From Mariniflexile maritimum (GTDB lineage Bacteria > Bacteroidota > Bacteroidia > Flavobacteriales > Flavobacteriaceae), in NCBI RefSeq assembly GCF_009746565.1, contig NZ_WRPN01000007.1, forward strand, positions 1 to 64,000: 64,000 bases of DNA, written 5' to 3'. Below the pieces are notes generated by a model that was given only the letters and a program-made list of their open reading frames with translations, ran no database searches and was not told the origin of the DNA. Both the position numbers and the translations under genes were made by a program. Positions 43,591-53,578 of this stretch are shown in pieces (the first letter of the stretch is position 1; every line of letters starts with the position of its first letter).

Positions 43591-45429
43591 TTAGGTTATT
43601 GGTATTTCTATGGATACGGTTGTACCCTTGTTTTTTATGGAATTTATATGAATAGCGCCGTTTATTTCGTTAATTCGTGAGTGCATGTTTTTTAATCCAA
43701 TACCCGATTTTGCCTTTGTTACCTCGAAACCTGCACCATCGTCGATGATGGTAAGGACAATGGTTGACCCAATTAGTTTAAAATCGATGGTTACTTGTGT
43801 TGCATGGGCGTGCTTGTATATGTTGTGTAGGGTTTCTTGAATAATCCTGTAAATATGTATTTTCTTTTTGTTGGAAACTTCGTCCCAATTTATCTCGTTT
43901 GTTTGCTCTAGTTTGTAGGCAAGTTTATAAACATCGGTTTGGGTAACTACCAATGTTTTGATAATGTCGATAAAGCCTGCGCCCGAAACAAAATCGGTAT
44001 TCAACTCGTGCGACACTTTTCTAATATCGTCCTCAATGGTTTTTAGTTCGCTAATATATTGGCTTCTTGTTTGTATGGCTTCCATGGTATTGTTCATGTT
44101 TAGGCTGTCCAAACTTAAACGGGCACCAAATAATCGGCCCAAAACGCCATCGTGCAGTTCTTGCGATACGCGTTTTTTCTCTAAGGTTCGGGCTTCTTCA
44201 ATTTTCTCATTCTGCGAAAGCATCAAATTATAGATTTCTTCATTGGTTTCCTGTTGGGCCTGGATAAATTGTAATTCCTTATTTTTATTGCGCTGTGTAA
44301 TAACCAAATATAAAAGAAAAGAAGCAATAATTAAAACCACCGAAAGGATGAAAAGCCACGAGCGTTCTTTGGCAAACTGGATATTCTCTTTTTGAATTTG
44401 GTTGGTTTCAAAACGTATTCTCGCGAATTTGTTTCGTATGTTGCGCTCGTTTTTTTGCAAACTATCGTTCAACTTTATATAGTCGTTTAAAAAGTTGATG
44501 GCAATATCGCCTTCTTCAACTTTTGAAAGGATAAAGAGCGACTTCAGTAAATCGTCGTTATGGTATTTTTCCGAAATATTTTTAGCGGTATAGGCGTAGT
44601 ACTTTGCTAATTCTTTTTTACCATTTTCGTTGAAATATTCAGCTAAATGCTGATTGATGATGATGGAATTGTAACCTCTGTAATTTATGCTGTCGCTTAT
44701 TCGCAATGCCTCAAAGTAAAGCTCTGGCAGCTTATCTGGCTGTTTTGTTACAAACAAGGTGTGGGCATAATTATCCAACACCAATGCATAGATACTTCGG
44801 TATTTTTTTATGAATTTTTTATCCAGTAAAATTTTATTGTAGTATTCAATGGCCAAATCGTATTTTTTTGCGCTTTTATAAACGTTGGCTATGTTATTGT
44901 TTGAAATATTGATGCTCTCAATGTTATCGCCTTTTAACCTTTCTTTAAGCTCTAGTGCTTTTTTATGGTATGAAATAGATGCTTCAAAGTTATCCAGTTC
45001 TTTAAAAATAATGCCCAAATTGTTATATACAAACGATTTTCTTTCAATTATATCGTTGGTTTCCTTTAAATCGGACAACAATGCTAACGACTCGAAGCAA
45101 TTCACCTCACTTCCAACAAAATCCTTTTCATTTTTTTGCATTACGGCAATACCGTACAGCGTTAAGGCCAATTCATATTTAGCATTTATAAGCTTAAATA
45201 TTTTTTCGGCATTATGGTAATAATAAAAAGCGCTATCGGTTAATGGTGTCGATTTCCTGTAATATTCGGCAATGGTATATTGGGTATTGGCAACGTATGA
45301 GGAATCTAGCTGTTTCATGTTCGCCAAGGTTTGCTTTAACGAGTCGATTTTTTTTAAATCGCTGTTTTTTTGACCAAACGCGTGGTTTAAAAACATAAAA
45401 ACCAGTATAAAAACTAATTTTAATTTCAA
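43591..45429 (-). CDS. TPR sensor histidine kinase (HisKA_3 type)
   Basis: 612 aa. Signal peptide or uncleaved N-helix, then TPR repeats to ~340 that should lie in the periplasm, a TM helix near 360-378 (WLFILSVVLIIASFLLYLVI), a coiled coil, and the kinase core with His426 (SQELHDGVLGRL) and N/G boxes (QETLHNIYKHAHA; DDGAGFE; GIGLKNMHSRI). It phosphorylates the NarL-type regulator 11 bases downstream. The signal sensed is unknown. Confidence 0.88.
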   Translation of the reverse strand: MKLKLVFILVFMFLNHAFGQKNSDLKKIDSLKQTLANMKQLDSSYVANTQYTIAEYYRKSTPLTDSAFYYYHNAEKIFKLINAKYELALTLYGIAVMQKNEKDFVGSEVNCFESLALLSDLKETNDIIERKSFVYNNLGIIFKELDNFEASISYHKKALELKERLKGDNIESINISNNNIANVYKSAKKYDLAIEYYNKILLDKKFIKKYRSIYALVLDNYAHTLFVTKQPDKLPELYFEALRISDSINYRGYNSIIINQHLAEYFNENGKKELAKYYAYTAKNISEKYHNDDLLKSLFILSKVEEGDIAINFLNDYIKLNDSLQKNERNIRNKFARIRFETNQIQKENIQFAKERSWLFILSVVLIIASFLLYLVITQRNKNKELQFIQAQQETNEEIYNLMLSQNEKIEEARTLEKKRVSQELHDGVLGRLFGARLSLDSLNMNNTMEAIQTRSQYISELKTIEDDIRKVSHELNTDFVSGAGFIDIIKTLVVTQTDVYKLAYKLEQTNEINWDEVSNKKKIHIYRIIQETLHNIYKHAHATQVTIDFKLIGSTIVLTIIDDGAGFEVTKAKSGIGLKNMHSRINEINGAIHINSIKNKGTTVSIEIPIT

Positions 45430-45481
45430 CGAGAAGGAGTATTACGGATTCCTTCAAAAGTATTTATAATTTCTTAATAAA

Positions 45482-45514
45482 AAAAGCTCTTTACCAACAT
45501 GGTAGAGAGCTTTT
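45482..45514. terminator. Terminator downstream of the 48-aa lipoprotein gene
   Basis: AAAAGCTCTTTACC and GGTAGAGAGCTTTT form a 14-bp stem with one G-U; flanked by A- and T-runs on both sides, so it can work in either direction. Confidence 0.65.
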
Positions 45515-45539
45515 ATATTATCTAACAAATAATTGTTTT

Positions 45540-45686
45540 CTATTGGTCAATGTCACCGCCTATATAAACCGTGGTTTGTGTTTCTGGAGACGCTAATACG
45601 TCGTCTTCATTCAAGTCTTGTTTTGTGCAAGATGTTAATGCGGTAAAAAATAGTGCTACAATTAAGGTAATTTTTAGGGCTTTCAT
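45540..45686 (-). CDS. 48-residue lipoprotein
   Basis: ATG 45686 to TAG 45540, MKALKITLIVALFFTALTSC then TKQDLNEDDVLASPETQ and ending IGGDIDQ. Signal peptide with lipobox LTSC (Cys20) and an acidic mature part of 28 residues. Too short for usual gene finders. Similar tiny lipoproteins are frequent in Flavobacteriia; function unknown. Confidence 0.65.
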   Translation of the reverse strand: MKALKITLIVALFFTALTSCTKQDLNEDDVLASPETQTTVYIGGDIDQ

Positions 45687-45981
45687 AATATTTGATTTTA
45701 AGGTTAATTATTTTTTCTTCAAAATGTTAATAAACTAATTTGTAAGACTTAAATTGAAAGTCTTGGTTTTGAGGGAAAAAAATGGATAATTAACTTTAAA
45801 ATCGAACGCAACGAAGCACACAGATTTTATTACTTTTTTTGTTTTGAGGGAATATGACCTTGAGGTCAAAAAAAATGGATTAGATTCTTAAACAGCAGAG
45901 GGAAAATGCGCTTTTTAAGGATAGCAAATATAGAATAAAGCAGATTAGCTAAAGAAATATAATCGATAAAGCGCTTATTTT

Positions 45982-46008
45982 AATCGATAAAGTGTATTTT
46001 TATCGATT
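45982..46008. promoter_or_regulatory. ATCGAT inverted repeats, possible operator
   Basis: AATCGATAAA (45982-45991) and TTTATCGATT (45999-46008) are an inverted pair with a 7-base spacer; a third AATCGATAAA is at 45961-45970. They lie just after the LacI stop. The layout is like a LacI-family operator cluster but there is no obvious downstream gene. The rest of 45687-46024 contains nothing I can assign. Confidence 0.3.
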
Positions 46009-46024
46009 ATTGAACCACTTTATA

Positions 46025-47029
46025 CTATAAAGTGGATTTGCTTTTTATCAAACTGGTTTTTACAATTTTGGTCTTCACATCTTCTTCAACCGGTTTATTT
46101 TGAAGTCTATTGATAAGCATTTGGGCGGCCTGGGCGCCAATTTCCTTGGCGTGTTGCCTAATGGTTGTTAATTGGGGAATGGTATGGTAGGAATCGGACT
46201 TGCTGGCAAAACCAATTACCGATATATCCTTTGGCACTTTAAGCCCTAGCTTTATTGCGGTATTTATGGCTATGATACCCGAGGAACTATCGGCAGCAAT
46301 AACGCCATCAATGTTCTTGTTCTTCTTAAAAAACGACATGATTTTTTTTTGCTGATCGTCTTTCTTCTTGATTTTCAAAACCATGGGCTGGTTGCCATTG
46401 TTTTCCAGAATGGCTTTGGTATAGCCGCGTTCCCTTAATTTACCAACGCTCAACCCATCGATGCTGGTTATAAATACAATGTTTTTCCGTTTTTCTTGCA
46501 ACAAACTTTTAGTAGCATTGTACGTGGCATCATAATCATCTACAATCACTTTATCGCATAAAACATCATGCGCCACCCTATCAAACATCACAATAGGAAG
46601 CCCTTGGCTAATGGTTCTTTTAAAATGCTCTATTTCCTTTTTTTCTTGGGTTTCTTCAGCAACCGACAAAATAAACCCGTCCACACTGCCATTTGCCAAC
46701 AACCTAAGCCCTTCCTTTTCTTGTTCCAACGACTCGTTGGAGATGCAGGTAATAATGTTATAGCCATATTTCACGGCTTCCCTTTCAATACCAAAAAGTA
46801 CCTTTGCCAAAAAATGGTTTAAAATATCAGGGATAATAACACCAATGGTCTTGGTTTTGTTTTGCTTTAAGCTTAATGCCACCTTGTTGGGTTTATACTG
46901 GTATAATGCGGCCAGTTCCTTAACACGTTTAATGGTTTCCTCCCCTATTTCCTCGCTGTTGTTAAGCGCTTTAGAAACCGTGGAAATAGAAACATTCAAC
47001 TCTTTTGCCAATTGTTTTAAGGTAACCAT
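46025..47029 (-). CDS. LacI-family transcriptional regulator
   Basis: 334 aa. HTH at 1-25 (TLKQLAKELNVSISTVSKALNN) with the hinge helix, then a periplasmic-binding-protein-like core (TIGVIIPDILNHFLAKVLFGIE; DGFILSVAEET; IVMFDRV). Probably senses a sugar. Divergent from the HAD phosphatase at 47196, which it may control. Confidence 0.92.
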   Translation of the reverse strand: MVTLKQLAKELNVSISTVSKALNNSEEIGEETIKRVKELAALYQYKPNKVALSLKQNKTKTIGVIIPDILNHFLAKVLFGIEREAVKYGYNIITCISNESLEQEKEGLRLLANGSVDGFILSVAEETQEKKEIEHFKRTISQGLPIVMFDRVAHDVLCDKVIVDDYDATYNATKSLLQEKRKNIVFITSIDGLSVGKLRERGYTKAILENNGNQPMVLKIKKKDDQQKKIMSFFKKNKNIDGVIAADSSSGIIAINTAIKLGLKVPKDISVIGFASKSDSYHTIPQLTTIRQHAKEIGAQAAQMLINRLQNKPVEEDVKTKIVKTSLIKSKSTL

Positions 47030-47171
47030 ATAGTAAGGTGTATGAATAAAATTTAATGCAATTTACAAAATTACACGTATCAAATTAAGGATAAAAAATT
47101 TAGCGAAAAAAATAATTGCTTTTAACCACATACAGAACTGTTAATAAGTACCAAATTAAAATTAAGAATGG

Positions 47172-47179
47172 TATTTTTG
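47172..47179 (+). promoter_or_regulatory. -7 element of the HAD phosphatase gene
   Basis: TATTTTTG fits TAnnTTTG, 17 bases before the ATG at 47196, in the divergent region between the LacI gene and the phosphatase. Confidence 0.5.
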
Positions 47180-47195
47180 CGGTTAAATATTTGCT

Positions 47196-48002
47196 ATGGA
47201 TTTTAAAAAAGTAAAACTGGTGGTAACCGATATGGATGGCACCTTGCTAAACCCAAATAACGAAGTAAGCTCGCGTTTTTTAAATCAATTTTCCGAATTA
47301 AAAAAACGGAATATCCATTTTGTGGCAGCCAGTGGGCGCCAATACCAAAGTATTGTCGATAAATTGGAGCTTATACAAGAGGATATTTCCATTATTGCTG
47401 AAAATGGCGGCATTTTGAAGTTTGATAATAATACCGATGTTTTGTTGAAGCTGTCTTCCGAAAATATTGCAAAAGCCATTGGTGCCTTGCGTAGCATTGA
47501 TGCTGTTTTTATTGTTTTATGTGGGCGAAAATCGGCCTATATTGAAACCACAAACCCTGATTTTATCGCAAAATTTGAAAAATATTATTCAAAATATACC
47601 ATTGTTGAAGATTTAACCACGGTTACAAACGACGACTTCTTGAAAATTGCGGTGTATCATTTTGAATGTTCAGAAAAACACATACTGCCGCATATTACAG
47701 AATTGAAAACCGATATGCAAGTTATTGTTTCAGGGCAAAATTGGTTGGATATTTCACATCGTGATGCCAATAAGGGCTATGCTTTAAACATCCTCCAAGA
47801 AAAATTGGGAATAACCAAGGAAGAAACCATGGTTTTTGGCGATTACAACAACGATTTGCAAATGTTAGTACTGGCCGATTTTAGCTATGCCATGGCCAAT
47901 GCACACGCCGAAGTGAAAAAAATAGCCCGATTTGAAACCAAAAGCAATGCAGATGAAGGTGTAGAGTTTGTACTGGACCAACTTTTAAACGGCATTGCCT
48001 AA
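47196..48002 (+). CDS. Cof-type HAD-IIB phosphatase
   Basis: 268 aa. Motif I DMDGTLLN (nucleophile Asp12), motif II around VAASGRQY, motif IV GDYNNDLQML. The Cof cap domain lies between. Hydrolyses small phosphorylated metabolites such as sugar phosphates; substrate unknown. Confidence 0.9.
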   Translation: MDFKKVKLVVTDMDGTLLNPNNEVSSRFLNQFSELKKRNIHFVAASGRQYQSIVDKLELIQEDISIIAENGGILKFDNNTDVLLKLSSENIAKAIGALRSIDAVFIVLCGRKSAYIETTNPDFIAKFEKYYSKYTIVEDLTTVTNDDFLKIAVYHFECSEKHILPHITELKTDMQVIVSGQNWLDISHRDANKGYALNILQEKLGITKEETMVFGDYNNDLQMLVLADFSYAMANAHAEVKKIARFETKSNADEGVEFVLDQLLNGIA

Positions 48003-48007
48003 CCTTA

Positions 48008-49012
48008 CTAATCTATTTTAATGGTTCTAATAATGGCTTCAAGCTCTAGCATGTAATCGCGTTTTTCTACCGAGGGCGCAAAAGCAAAACCTTCGGCAAT
48101 AACCCAACGCTTGTTTATTTTATCTTCAATGGCGTAATTGATAAAAGGCCCGCCCATAAAATCTTCCTTCAAATCCCAAATGCCTTTCGTTTCAATGGTT
48201 GGCTTGTTGTTTATAATGGTTTCAAACACAAACGGCGAATAAGCCATTTCGGTTGTCATGTACGAGGCTATTTTTTCGCCATTTGCCTTAATTTCCCCGT
48301 CTTGCCTACCCCGAATGTAAGCTTTTCCAATAGAGTCCCTTAATCGTATTATTTGGCTTGCCAAACTATCGTTTCGGGTAATGGCAGAATAAGGCACCGT
48401 GAACAACATTAAATTGGTGGTTCCGGTGGTGATATCCTTTCGTATCCAATAAAAATGATCGCTTTCTTTTGCAATTCGGTAAGCCGATGGAAATTGAATG
48501 GTGAGGCCTAATTTTTTTTCAATGGATTTATAGTTATGGGGCGATTTGCTCATTTGGCGCAATCTTTCGGCTATCTCCTCATTTCTAATGGTAGCCGTTA
48601 TTTTTGAGGCATTATCGTTTAAAATACCTATAATCTCTTGTTTTGATTTTCCGGAAACCACAATCACTTTTTGGGGCTGTGCATATACGTTATTGGCTAT
48701 TTCCATGCCTGCTTCCTTATTGGTTTCTATCATTAAAACGGTTCTGTTTTTGGTGGCGAACCCGGAAAATACCGATGGCGGAATTTGGTTGATGGTAAAC
48801 ATGGGCTCATCTTGGGGCAAGCCGTAAATGGGCGATGCCAATACGTTTCTAATGGCATCTCCTACGCTTCCGGCCCATAGTTCATTATTTATCACAACTG
48901 AAACGCTGTTAATGTTGCCCGAAGAATCTAAAAGGATTTTTTGATTGGAGGGTTTGTCTTTACAAGAAGCCATTACAAGTAATGCTACAAGCGCCAAAAG
49001 ATGTGTTTTCAT
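48008..49012 (-). CDS. DUF4837 lipoprotein
   Basis: 334 aa from ATG 49012, chosen because MKTHLLALVALLVMASC is a clean lipobox (Cys17). The rest matches the Bacteroidota DUF4837 family (INSVSVVINNELWAGSVGDAIR; VFSGFATKNRTVLMIE; FMGGPFINYAIEDK). Function unknown. Preceded on the same strand by the transglycosylase gene. Confidence 0.83.
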   Translation of the reverse strand: MKTHLLALVALLVMASCKDKPSNQKILLDSSGNINSVSVVINNELWAGSVGDAIRNVLASPIYGLPQDEPMFTINQIPPSVFSGFATKNRTVLMIETNKEAGMEIANNVYAQPQKVIVVSGKSKQEIIGILNDNASKITATIRNEEIAERLRQMSKSPHNYKSIEKKLGLTIQFPSAYRIAKESDHFYWIRKDITTGTTNLMLFTVPYSAITRNDSLASQIIRLRDSIGKAYIRGRQDGEIKANGEKIASYMTTEMAYSPFVFETIINNKPTIETKGIWDLKEDFMGGPFINYAIEDKINKRWVIAEGFAFAPSVEKRDYMLELEAIIRTIKID

Positions 49013-49121
49013 CTGTTTAAAAGTATTAGTTTTTACTGGTATCATGCCATACCCTATAACAGTAAAGCTTTAAAACTTTAAAGTTAAGATATTTCAGCAA
49101 TTAAAATTAAATTTAAGGGAA

Positions 49122-50645
49122 TTAACCTTTAGAAATTTTAAGTTTCATTCCCGTTCTTAATTTAGTACCACTAATATCGTTCCAATCTTTAATATTTTGG
49201 ACAGAAACTCCAGGAAATTTTTGTGAGATGCTCCAAAGCGAGTCGCCACTGCGCACCACATATAGGATGGTGTTACTGGAAATGATGCTTTTTGTTGAAG
49301 ACGCCACTTTGTTTCTAGCGGCAATTTGTGCATTTTTAGGATAGATGGTTAAGCGTTGCCCAATTTTAATATTATTGCTTCGCAACCCGTTCCACTTTTT
49401 AATATCGCTAACGCGAACACTGTATTTTCTTGCCACACTTCCTAAAAAATCGCCCGATCTTACTTTGTAGGTTATTTTACTATCGGGTTCAAAAAACTGT
49501 GGCAATGGTTTTTCGCGCTTGTCAAATTCTTCTTGGGCAAACGCATAAATCTGGCTTTCGTTGGTTATAAAATCGCCAATAACGGGCCTGGGCAACCTAA
49601 GGGTATAGTTTTTATCCTTTACAAAAGGAATGATATCCAATTTGTATGAAGGGTTTAAAAATTGAAGTTCTTCCATAGCAACACCTGTAAATTCTGAAAC
49701 CTGATCGAGCGTAATCATCTGCTTAACATGAATGGTATCGGTTTCAAAATAGGCTACTTCTGGTTTTGGTTTTTTAAAACCGTGTTCTTCAGCATATTCA
49801 AAAATATACATGGTCGCTAAAAAGGCGGGCAAATAACCGGCTGTTTCGCGTGGTAAATGCCCCCTGATATTCCAATAGTTTTGATAACCTCCCGAGCGGC
49901 GTATGGCCTTTGTAACGTTACCGGGGCCTGAATTATAGGCTGCCAAGGCCAAATCCCAATCGCCGAAAATTTCGTAAAGTTTCGATAAATACTTTGCGGC
50001 CGCCTCGGTAGATTTTATGGGGTCGCTGCGTTCATCGACATAACTGGATACATCAAGACCGTACATTTTACCGGTACCATACATAAATTGCCATAAGCCC
50101 GTTGCGCCAACGCGCGATTTGGCCCTAGGCTTTAAAGCCGATTCCACAATGGCCAGATATTTTATTTCCAGTGGCAGATCGTGGTTGTCCAGTTCACGTT
50201 CAAAAAGCGGAAAATAAAAAGCGCTCAAATTGATAAGCCTTTGCATGGTTTCACGCCTGTTTTTCAAATACGATTTGATAACGCTTTCTAAACCAGGGTT
50301 ATACTCTACGTTAAAAGGTGTTTTTGAACTTAGTTCTGCTAACCGCGATTTTAATACTTCGGTTGAAAGCTCCGGATATTCAATCTCATCAAATTTAATA
50401 TCGGCTATGGCATTATAAACGGTGTCGTATAGTGAGTTACTATATAATTCTTCAAGCCATTGTTGGTCTAAATCGGCTGCATAAAAGTTGTCCTCTACTT
50501 TTTCTATTAACAGGCTATCCTTTGGGGTTTGAAATTGCTTAGAAGCAGGTTTTTTTAAACTAATTGCGGGTGCTACACCTTGTGTTTGGGAATAACATAA
50601 CCCGAGGTTGAAAAGTAATATTGTAATAAAAAATCGAAAAGCCAT
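49122..50645 (-). CDS. Membrane-bound lytic transglycosylase (MltD-like) with two LysM domains
   Basis: 507 aa. Signal peptide to ~20, SLT/GH23 domain around 140-270 (YLAIVESALKPRAKS with catalytic Glu168; GATGLWQFM; LALAAYNSGPGNV), then two LysM motifs near 392-435 and 460-505 (YKVRSGDFLGSVARKYSV; YVVRSGDSLWSISQKF). Cleaves peptidoglycan in the periplasm. Confidence 0.92.
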   Translation of the reverse strand: MAFRFFITILLFNLGLCYSQTQGVAPAISLKKPASKQFQTPKDSLLIEKVEDNFYAADLDQQWLEELYSNSLYDTVYNAIADIKFDEIEYPELSTEVLKSRLAELSSKTPFNVEYNPGLESVIKSYLKNRRETMQRLINLSAFYFPLFERELDNHDLPLEIKYLAIVESALKPRAKSRVGATGLWQFMYGTGKMYGLDVSSYVDERSDPIKSTEAAAKYLSKLYEIFGDWDLALAAYNSGPGNVTKAIRRSGGYQNYWNIRGHLPRETAGYLPAFLATMYIFEYAEEHGFKKPKPEVAYFETDTIHVKQMITLDQVSEFTGVAMEELQFLNPSYKLDIIPFVKDKNYTLRLPRPVIGDFITNESQIYAFAQEEFDKREKPLPQFFEPDSKITYKVRSGDFLGSVARKYSVRVSDIKKWNGLRSNNIKIGQRLTIYPKNAQIAARNKVASSTKSIISSNTILYVVRSGDSLWSISQKFPGVSVQNIKDWNDISGTKLRTGMKLKISKG

Positions 50646-50715
50646 AAAATCAATTCATTTGGTTATTGAACGATGTAACGGCTAAAATCGTATTTTTTGA
50701 TTTAAAATAAAAACT

Positions 50716-50749
50716 AAAGTGCGTTAAAATGACTTTTTTAACGCACTTT
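50716..50749 (-). terminator. Terminator of pgk
   Basis: AAAGTGCGTTAAA (50716-50728) pairs perfectly with TTTAACGCACTTT (50737-50749); T-rich flanks on the minus strand. Lies 40 bases after the pgk stop. Confidence 0.7.
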
Positions 50750-50789
50750 GTGGCTTTTAATCGATAGAAACAAACGTTTTATCTTGCAT

Positions 50790-51977
50790 TTATTCCATAA
50801 TTGCAGCAATGCCGGGTAGCACAATACCTTCCAGACTTTCTAGCATGGCACCTCCACCTGTACTTACATAACTTACTTTATCCTCAAAACCAAATTGCTT
50901 TACGGCCGCAACCGAGTCGCCACCACCAACCAGTGAAAAAGCGCCATTTTTTGTAGCTTCGGCTATGGAGTTGCCCAATGCGATGGTTCCTTTTGCAAAA
51001 CTTTCCATTTCAAAAACGCCCAACGGGCCATTCCAAAGAATGGTTTTACATTGCATCACCACATCGTGGAACATTTTTAATGACTTTGGTCCCGCATCAA
51101 CACCTTCCCAACCATCGGGAATGTTATTAATAGCAACTACTTGCGTATTGGCATCGTTGCTAAACGCATCGGCAGCAATAACATCAACGGGAATGTGCAC
51201 TTGAACATTTTTTGCTTTTGCTTTTCTCAATATTTCTAGGGCGAGTTCCTGTTTATCGTCCTCACAGATAGAATTTCCTATTTTTCCACCTTGGGCTTTG
51301 ATAAATGTGAAAGACATACCGCCGCCTATAATTAAATGATCTACGGCATCTAAAATATTTTCAATAATGGTAATTTTTGAAGACACTTTTGCCCCACCAA
51401 GTACTGCCAACACGGGTTTTTCGCCATCTTTAAGTACTTTATTGATGCTTTCAATTTCCTGTGCCAATAAGAAACCAAAGCATTTGCTATTTGGGAAAAA
51501 CTGTGCTACAATCGTGGTTGAAGCATGTGCACGGTGCGCGGTACCAAAAGCATCGTTTACATATATATCGCCTAGTGTTGCCAATTTTTGTGAAAATGCT
51601 TCATCACCCGCTTCTTCTTCTTTATAAAAACGCAGGTTTTCAAGCAATAAAACTTCACCGGGTTTTAGGTTTGCGGCAGCTTCTTCGGCCTTTTCGCCAA
51701 TACAATCGGCAACAAATTTAACTTCAACACCTAAAACATCTTCTACTTTTTTTAAGATATGGCGCAATGAAAATTGGTCTTGAAAACCTTTTGGGCGCCC
51801 CAAGTGCGACATTAAGATACAGCTTCCGCCATCTTCTAAAATTTTGATGATGGTTGGTTTAGCCGATACGATTCGGGTATCGTCGGTTACTTCAAAGTTT
51901 TCGTTTAAAGGCACGTTGAAGTCCACACGGATTAATGCTTTTTTGTTTTTGAAATTAAAATCGTTAAGAGTTTTCAT
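50790..51977 (-). CDS. pgk: Phosphoglycerate kinase
   Basis: 395 aa, normal length. [33 protein letters not shown] and GGGDSVAAV are the substrate and ATP-binding signatures. Catalyses ATP formation from 1,3-bisphosphoglycerate in glycolysis and the reverse step in gluconeogenesis. Monocistronic. Confidence 0.97.
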   Translation of the reverse strand: MKTLNDFNFKNKKALIRVDFNVPLNENFEVTDDTRIVSAKPTIIKILEDGGSCILMSHLGRPKGFQDQFSLRHILKKVEDVLGVEVKFVADCIGEKAEEAAANLKPGEVLLLENLRFYKEEEAGDEAFSQKLATLGDIYVNDAFGTAHRAHASTTIVAQFFPNSKCFGFLLAQEIESINKVLKDGEKPVLAVLGGAKVSSKITIIENILDAVDHLIIGGGMSFTFIKAQGGKIGNSICEDDKQELALEILRKAKAKNVQVHIPVDVIAADAFSNDANTQVVAINNIPDGWEGVDAGPKSLKMFHDVVMQCKTILWNGPLGVFEMESFAKGTIALGNSIAEATKNGAFSLVGGGDSVAAVKQFGFEDKVSYVSTGGGAMLESLEGIVLPGIAAIME

Positions 51978-52119
51978 TATATACAGATATTATTTTTAAG
52001 TATTTGATTTACAAAAGTAAGTAATTAAAAATAGCTGCAAAACCTGTTTTTGCACGAAAACGATATAGCTTGAAGTTTTTTTTAACAACCATCCCTTTTG
52101 GCTTAAAACGACGCTTGCA

Positions 52120-52310
52120 AACAGGCGCGTTAGGGATTGCAGTGGAAATCCTTTTTAAAAAATAAAATGGGCAGTTATTAGGTTTAAAACCGAAAATGGG
52201 CAAATGGGCAGCAAGCACAGGGCAGCAAAGGCGCTTTTTAAAAAGATTGCAACGTAAAGCCCGACCTGGTTCCTGAACTTGTTTCAGGATAAAGGTAACG
52301 CCCAAATATA
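52120..52310 (+). repeat. Dispersed intergenic repeat, copy 2
   Basis: Plus-strand copy of the element at 20796-20932: GCGTTAGGGATTGCAGTGGA at its left, an internal GGGCAGCAA ... CAGGGCAGCAA pair, then AACGTAAAGCCCGACC, a CCTGAAC/GTTTCAGG hairpin (52272-52290) and AACGCCC at the right end. The middle hairpin differs from copy 1. The gap 51978-52358 holds nothing else; a 116-aa minus frame here is judged false. Confidence 0.6.
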
Positions 52311-52358
52311 GGCTATTTTGTGTTTTAACATCTGCCAAAAATTGTGTAGGTTTGTTCA

Positions 52359-53507
52359 ATGCTATTTTCTGATATTTTAGGACAGGAACACCTTAAAAAC
52401 CATTTAACTCAAAGTGTTGATAATGGTAGGATTCCGCATGCGCAATTGTTTGTGGGGCCAGAAGGTAGCGGCACCTTGCCCACGGCCATAGCATACGCGC
52501 AGTATATTTTGTGCCAAAACCAAAACGGGGAAAACCGTACTGGAAATGAGGCTTGTAACCTAAAATTCAACAGTTTTTCACATCCCGATTTGCATTTTGC
52601 GTTTCCTGTAACCACGAGCGATAAGGCTAAAAGCCACCCCGTCTCTAGCAATTATTTGGAGGAATGGCGCCAACTTTTAAAAGAACAACCTTACGGCAAT
52701 TTGTTTGATTGGTACAAGTTTCTTGGGGTTGATAACAAACAGGGCCAAATTGGAGTTGATGAGGCCCAGGAAATTGTAAAAGCCTTATCGTTAAAAGCTT
52801 ACGAGGGCGGATATAAAGTAATGCTTATTTGGATGGCCGAAAAGATGAACACCGCCTGCGCCAACAAACTGTTGAAACTTATTGAAGAGCCGCCCAATAA
52901 AACGGTTTTTATATTGGTTGCTGAAGATGAGGAACAGATTATTGGCACCATTCGCTCGCGTTGCCAGGTGTTGACCTTTCCACCTTTGGCAGAAAACGTT
53001 ATTAAGGAGGCATTGATTAAAAATTACAGCTTAGAGACCTTGGTGGCTACAAAAATAGCGCACCAAGCCAATGGTAACTACAATAAAGCTTGCGATTTGG
53101 TGTACCACGATTCTGAAGATATGCAATTTGAGGAATGGTTTATTTTCTGGATTCGGAGTGCCTTTAAAGCGAAGGGAAACAAAGCGGCGATACACGATTT
53201 AATTTCATGGAGCGATGATATATCCAAAACTGGGCGCGAAACCCAAAAGCAGTTTTTGCAGTTTTGCCTTGACTTTTTTAGGCAAGCCCTAATGCTTAAC
53301 TACAACGCTAGCCCATTGGTGTATTTAGAGCCAAAAACAGATACATTTAAACTTGAAAAATTCGCCCCTTTTGTGCATGGCAACAACATTTTAGAAATAA
53401 ACGACGCGCTTCAAGATGCCATTTACCATATTGAGCGCAACGGAAACTCTAAAATTATCCTTACCGATTTGTCTATTAGGTTAACGCGGTTGTTGCATAA
53501 AAAATAA
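52359..53507 (+). CDS. holB: DNA polymerase III subunit delta prime
   Basis: 382 aa. Clamp-loader AAA fold with GQEHLKNHL, IPHAQLFVGPEGSGTLP (degenerate Walker A, as in delta-prime), the LKLIEEPPNKTVFIL sensor-1 region and RSRCQVLTF (SRC motif). Part of the clamp-loader complex that opens the sliding clamp. Confidence 0.9.
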   Translation: MLFSDILGQEHLKNHLTQSVDNGRIPHAQLFVGPEGSGTLPTAIAYAQYILCQNQNGENRTGNEACNLKFNSFSHPDLHFAFPVTTSDKAKSHPVSSNYLEEWRQLLKEQPYGNLFDWYKFLGVDNKQGQIGVDEAQEIVKALSLKAYEGGYKVMLIWMAEKMNTACANKLLKLIEEPPNKTVFILVAEDEEQIIGTIRSRCQVLTFPPLAENVIKEALIKNYSLETLVATKIAHQANGNYNKACDLVYHDSEDMQFEEWFIFWIRSAFKAKGNKAAIHDLISWSDDISKTGRETQKQFLQFCLDFFRQALMLNYNASPLVYLEPKTDTFKLEKFAPFVHGNNILEINDALQDAIYHIERNGNSKIILTDLSIRLTRLLHKK

Positions 53508-53523
53508 GCCCACTTAAAGGCAT

Positions 53524-53558
53524 AAAAAAACCTAAAATTAATCGTTTTAGGTTTTTTT
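53524..53558. terminator. Bidirectional terminator between holB and the OmpH-like gene
   Basis: AAAAAAACCTAAAA (53524-53537) and TTTTAGGTTTTTTT (53545-53558) form a perfect 14-bp stem with A/T runs on each side. Serves the two convergent genes. Confidence 0.75.
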
Positions 53559-53578
53559 ATTTCAATTAGATAATTGCT

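Noticed and set aside
52009..52359. 116-aa minus-strand frame
   Set aside because: Lies wholly over the dispersed repeat, with no conserved composition or motif.
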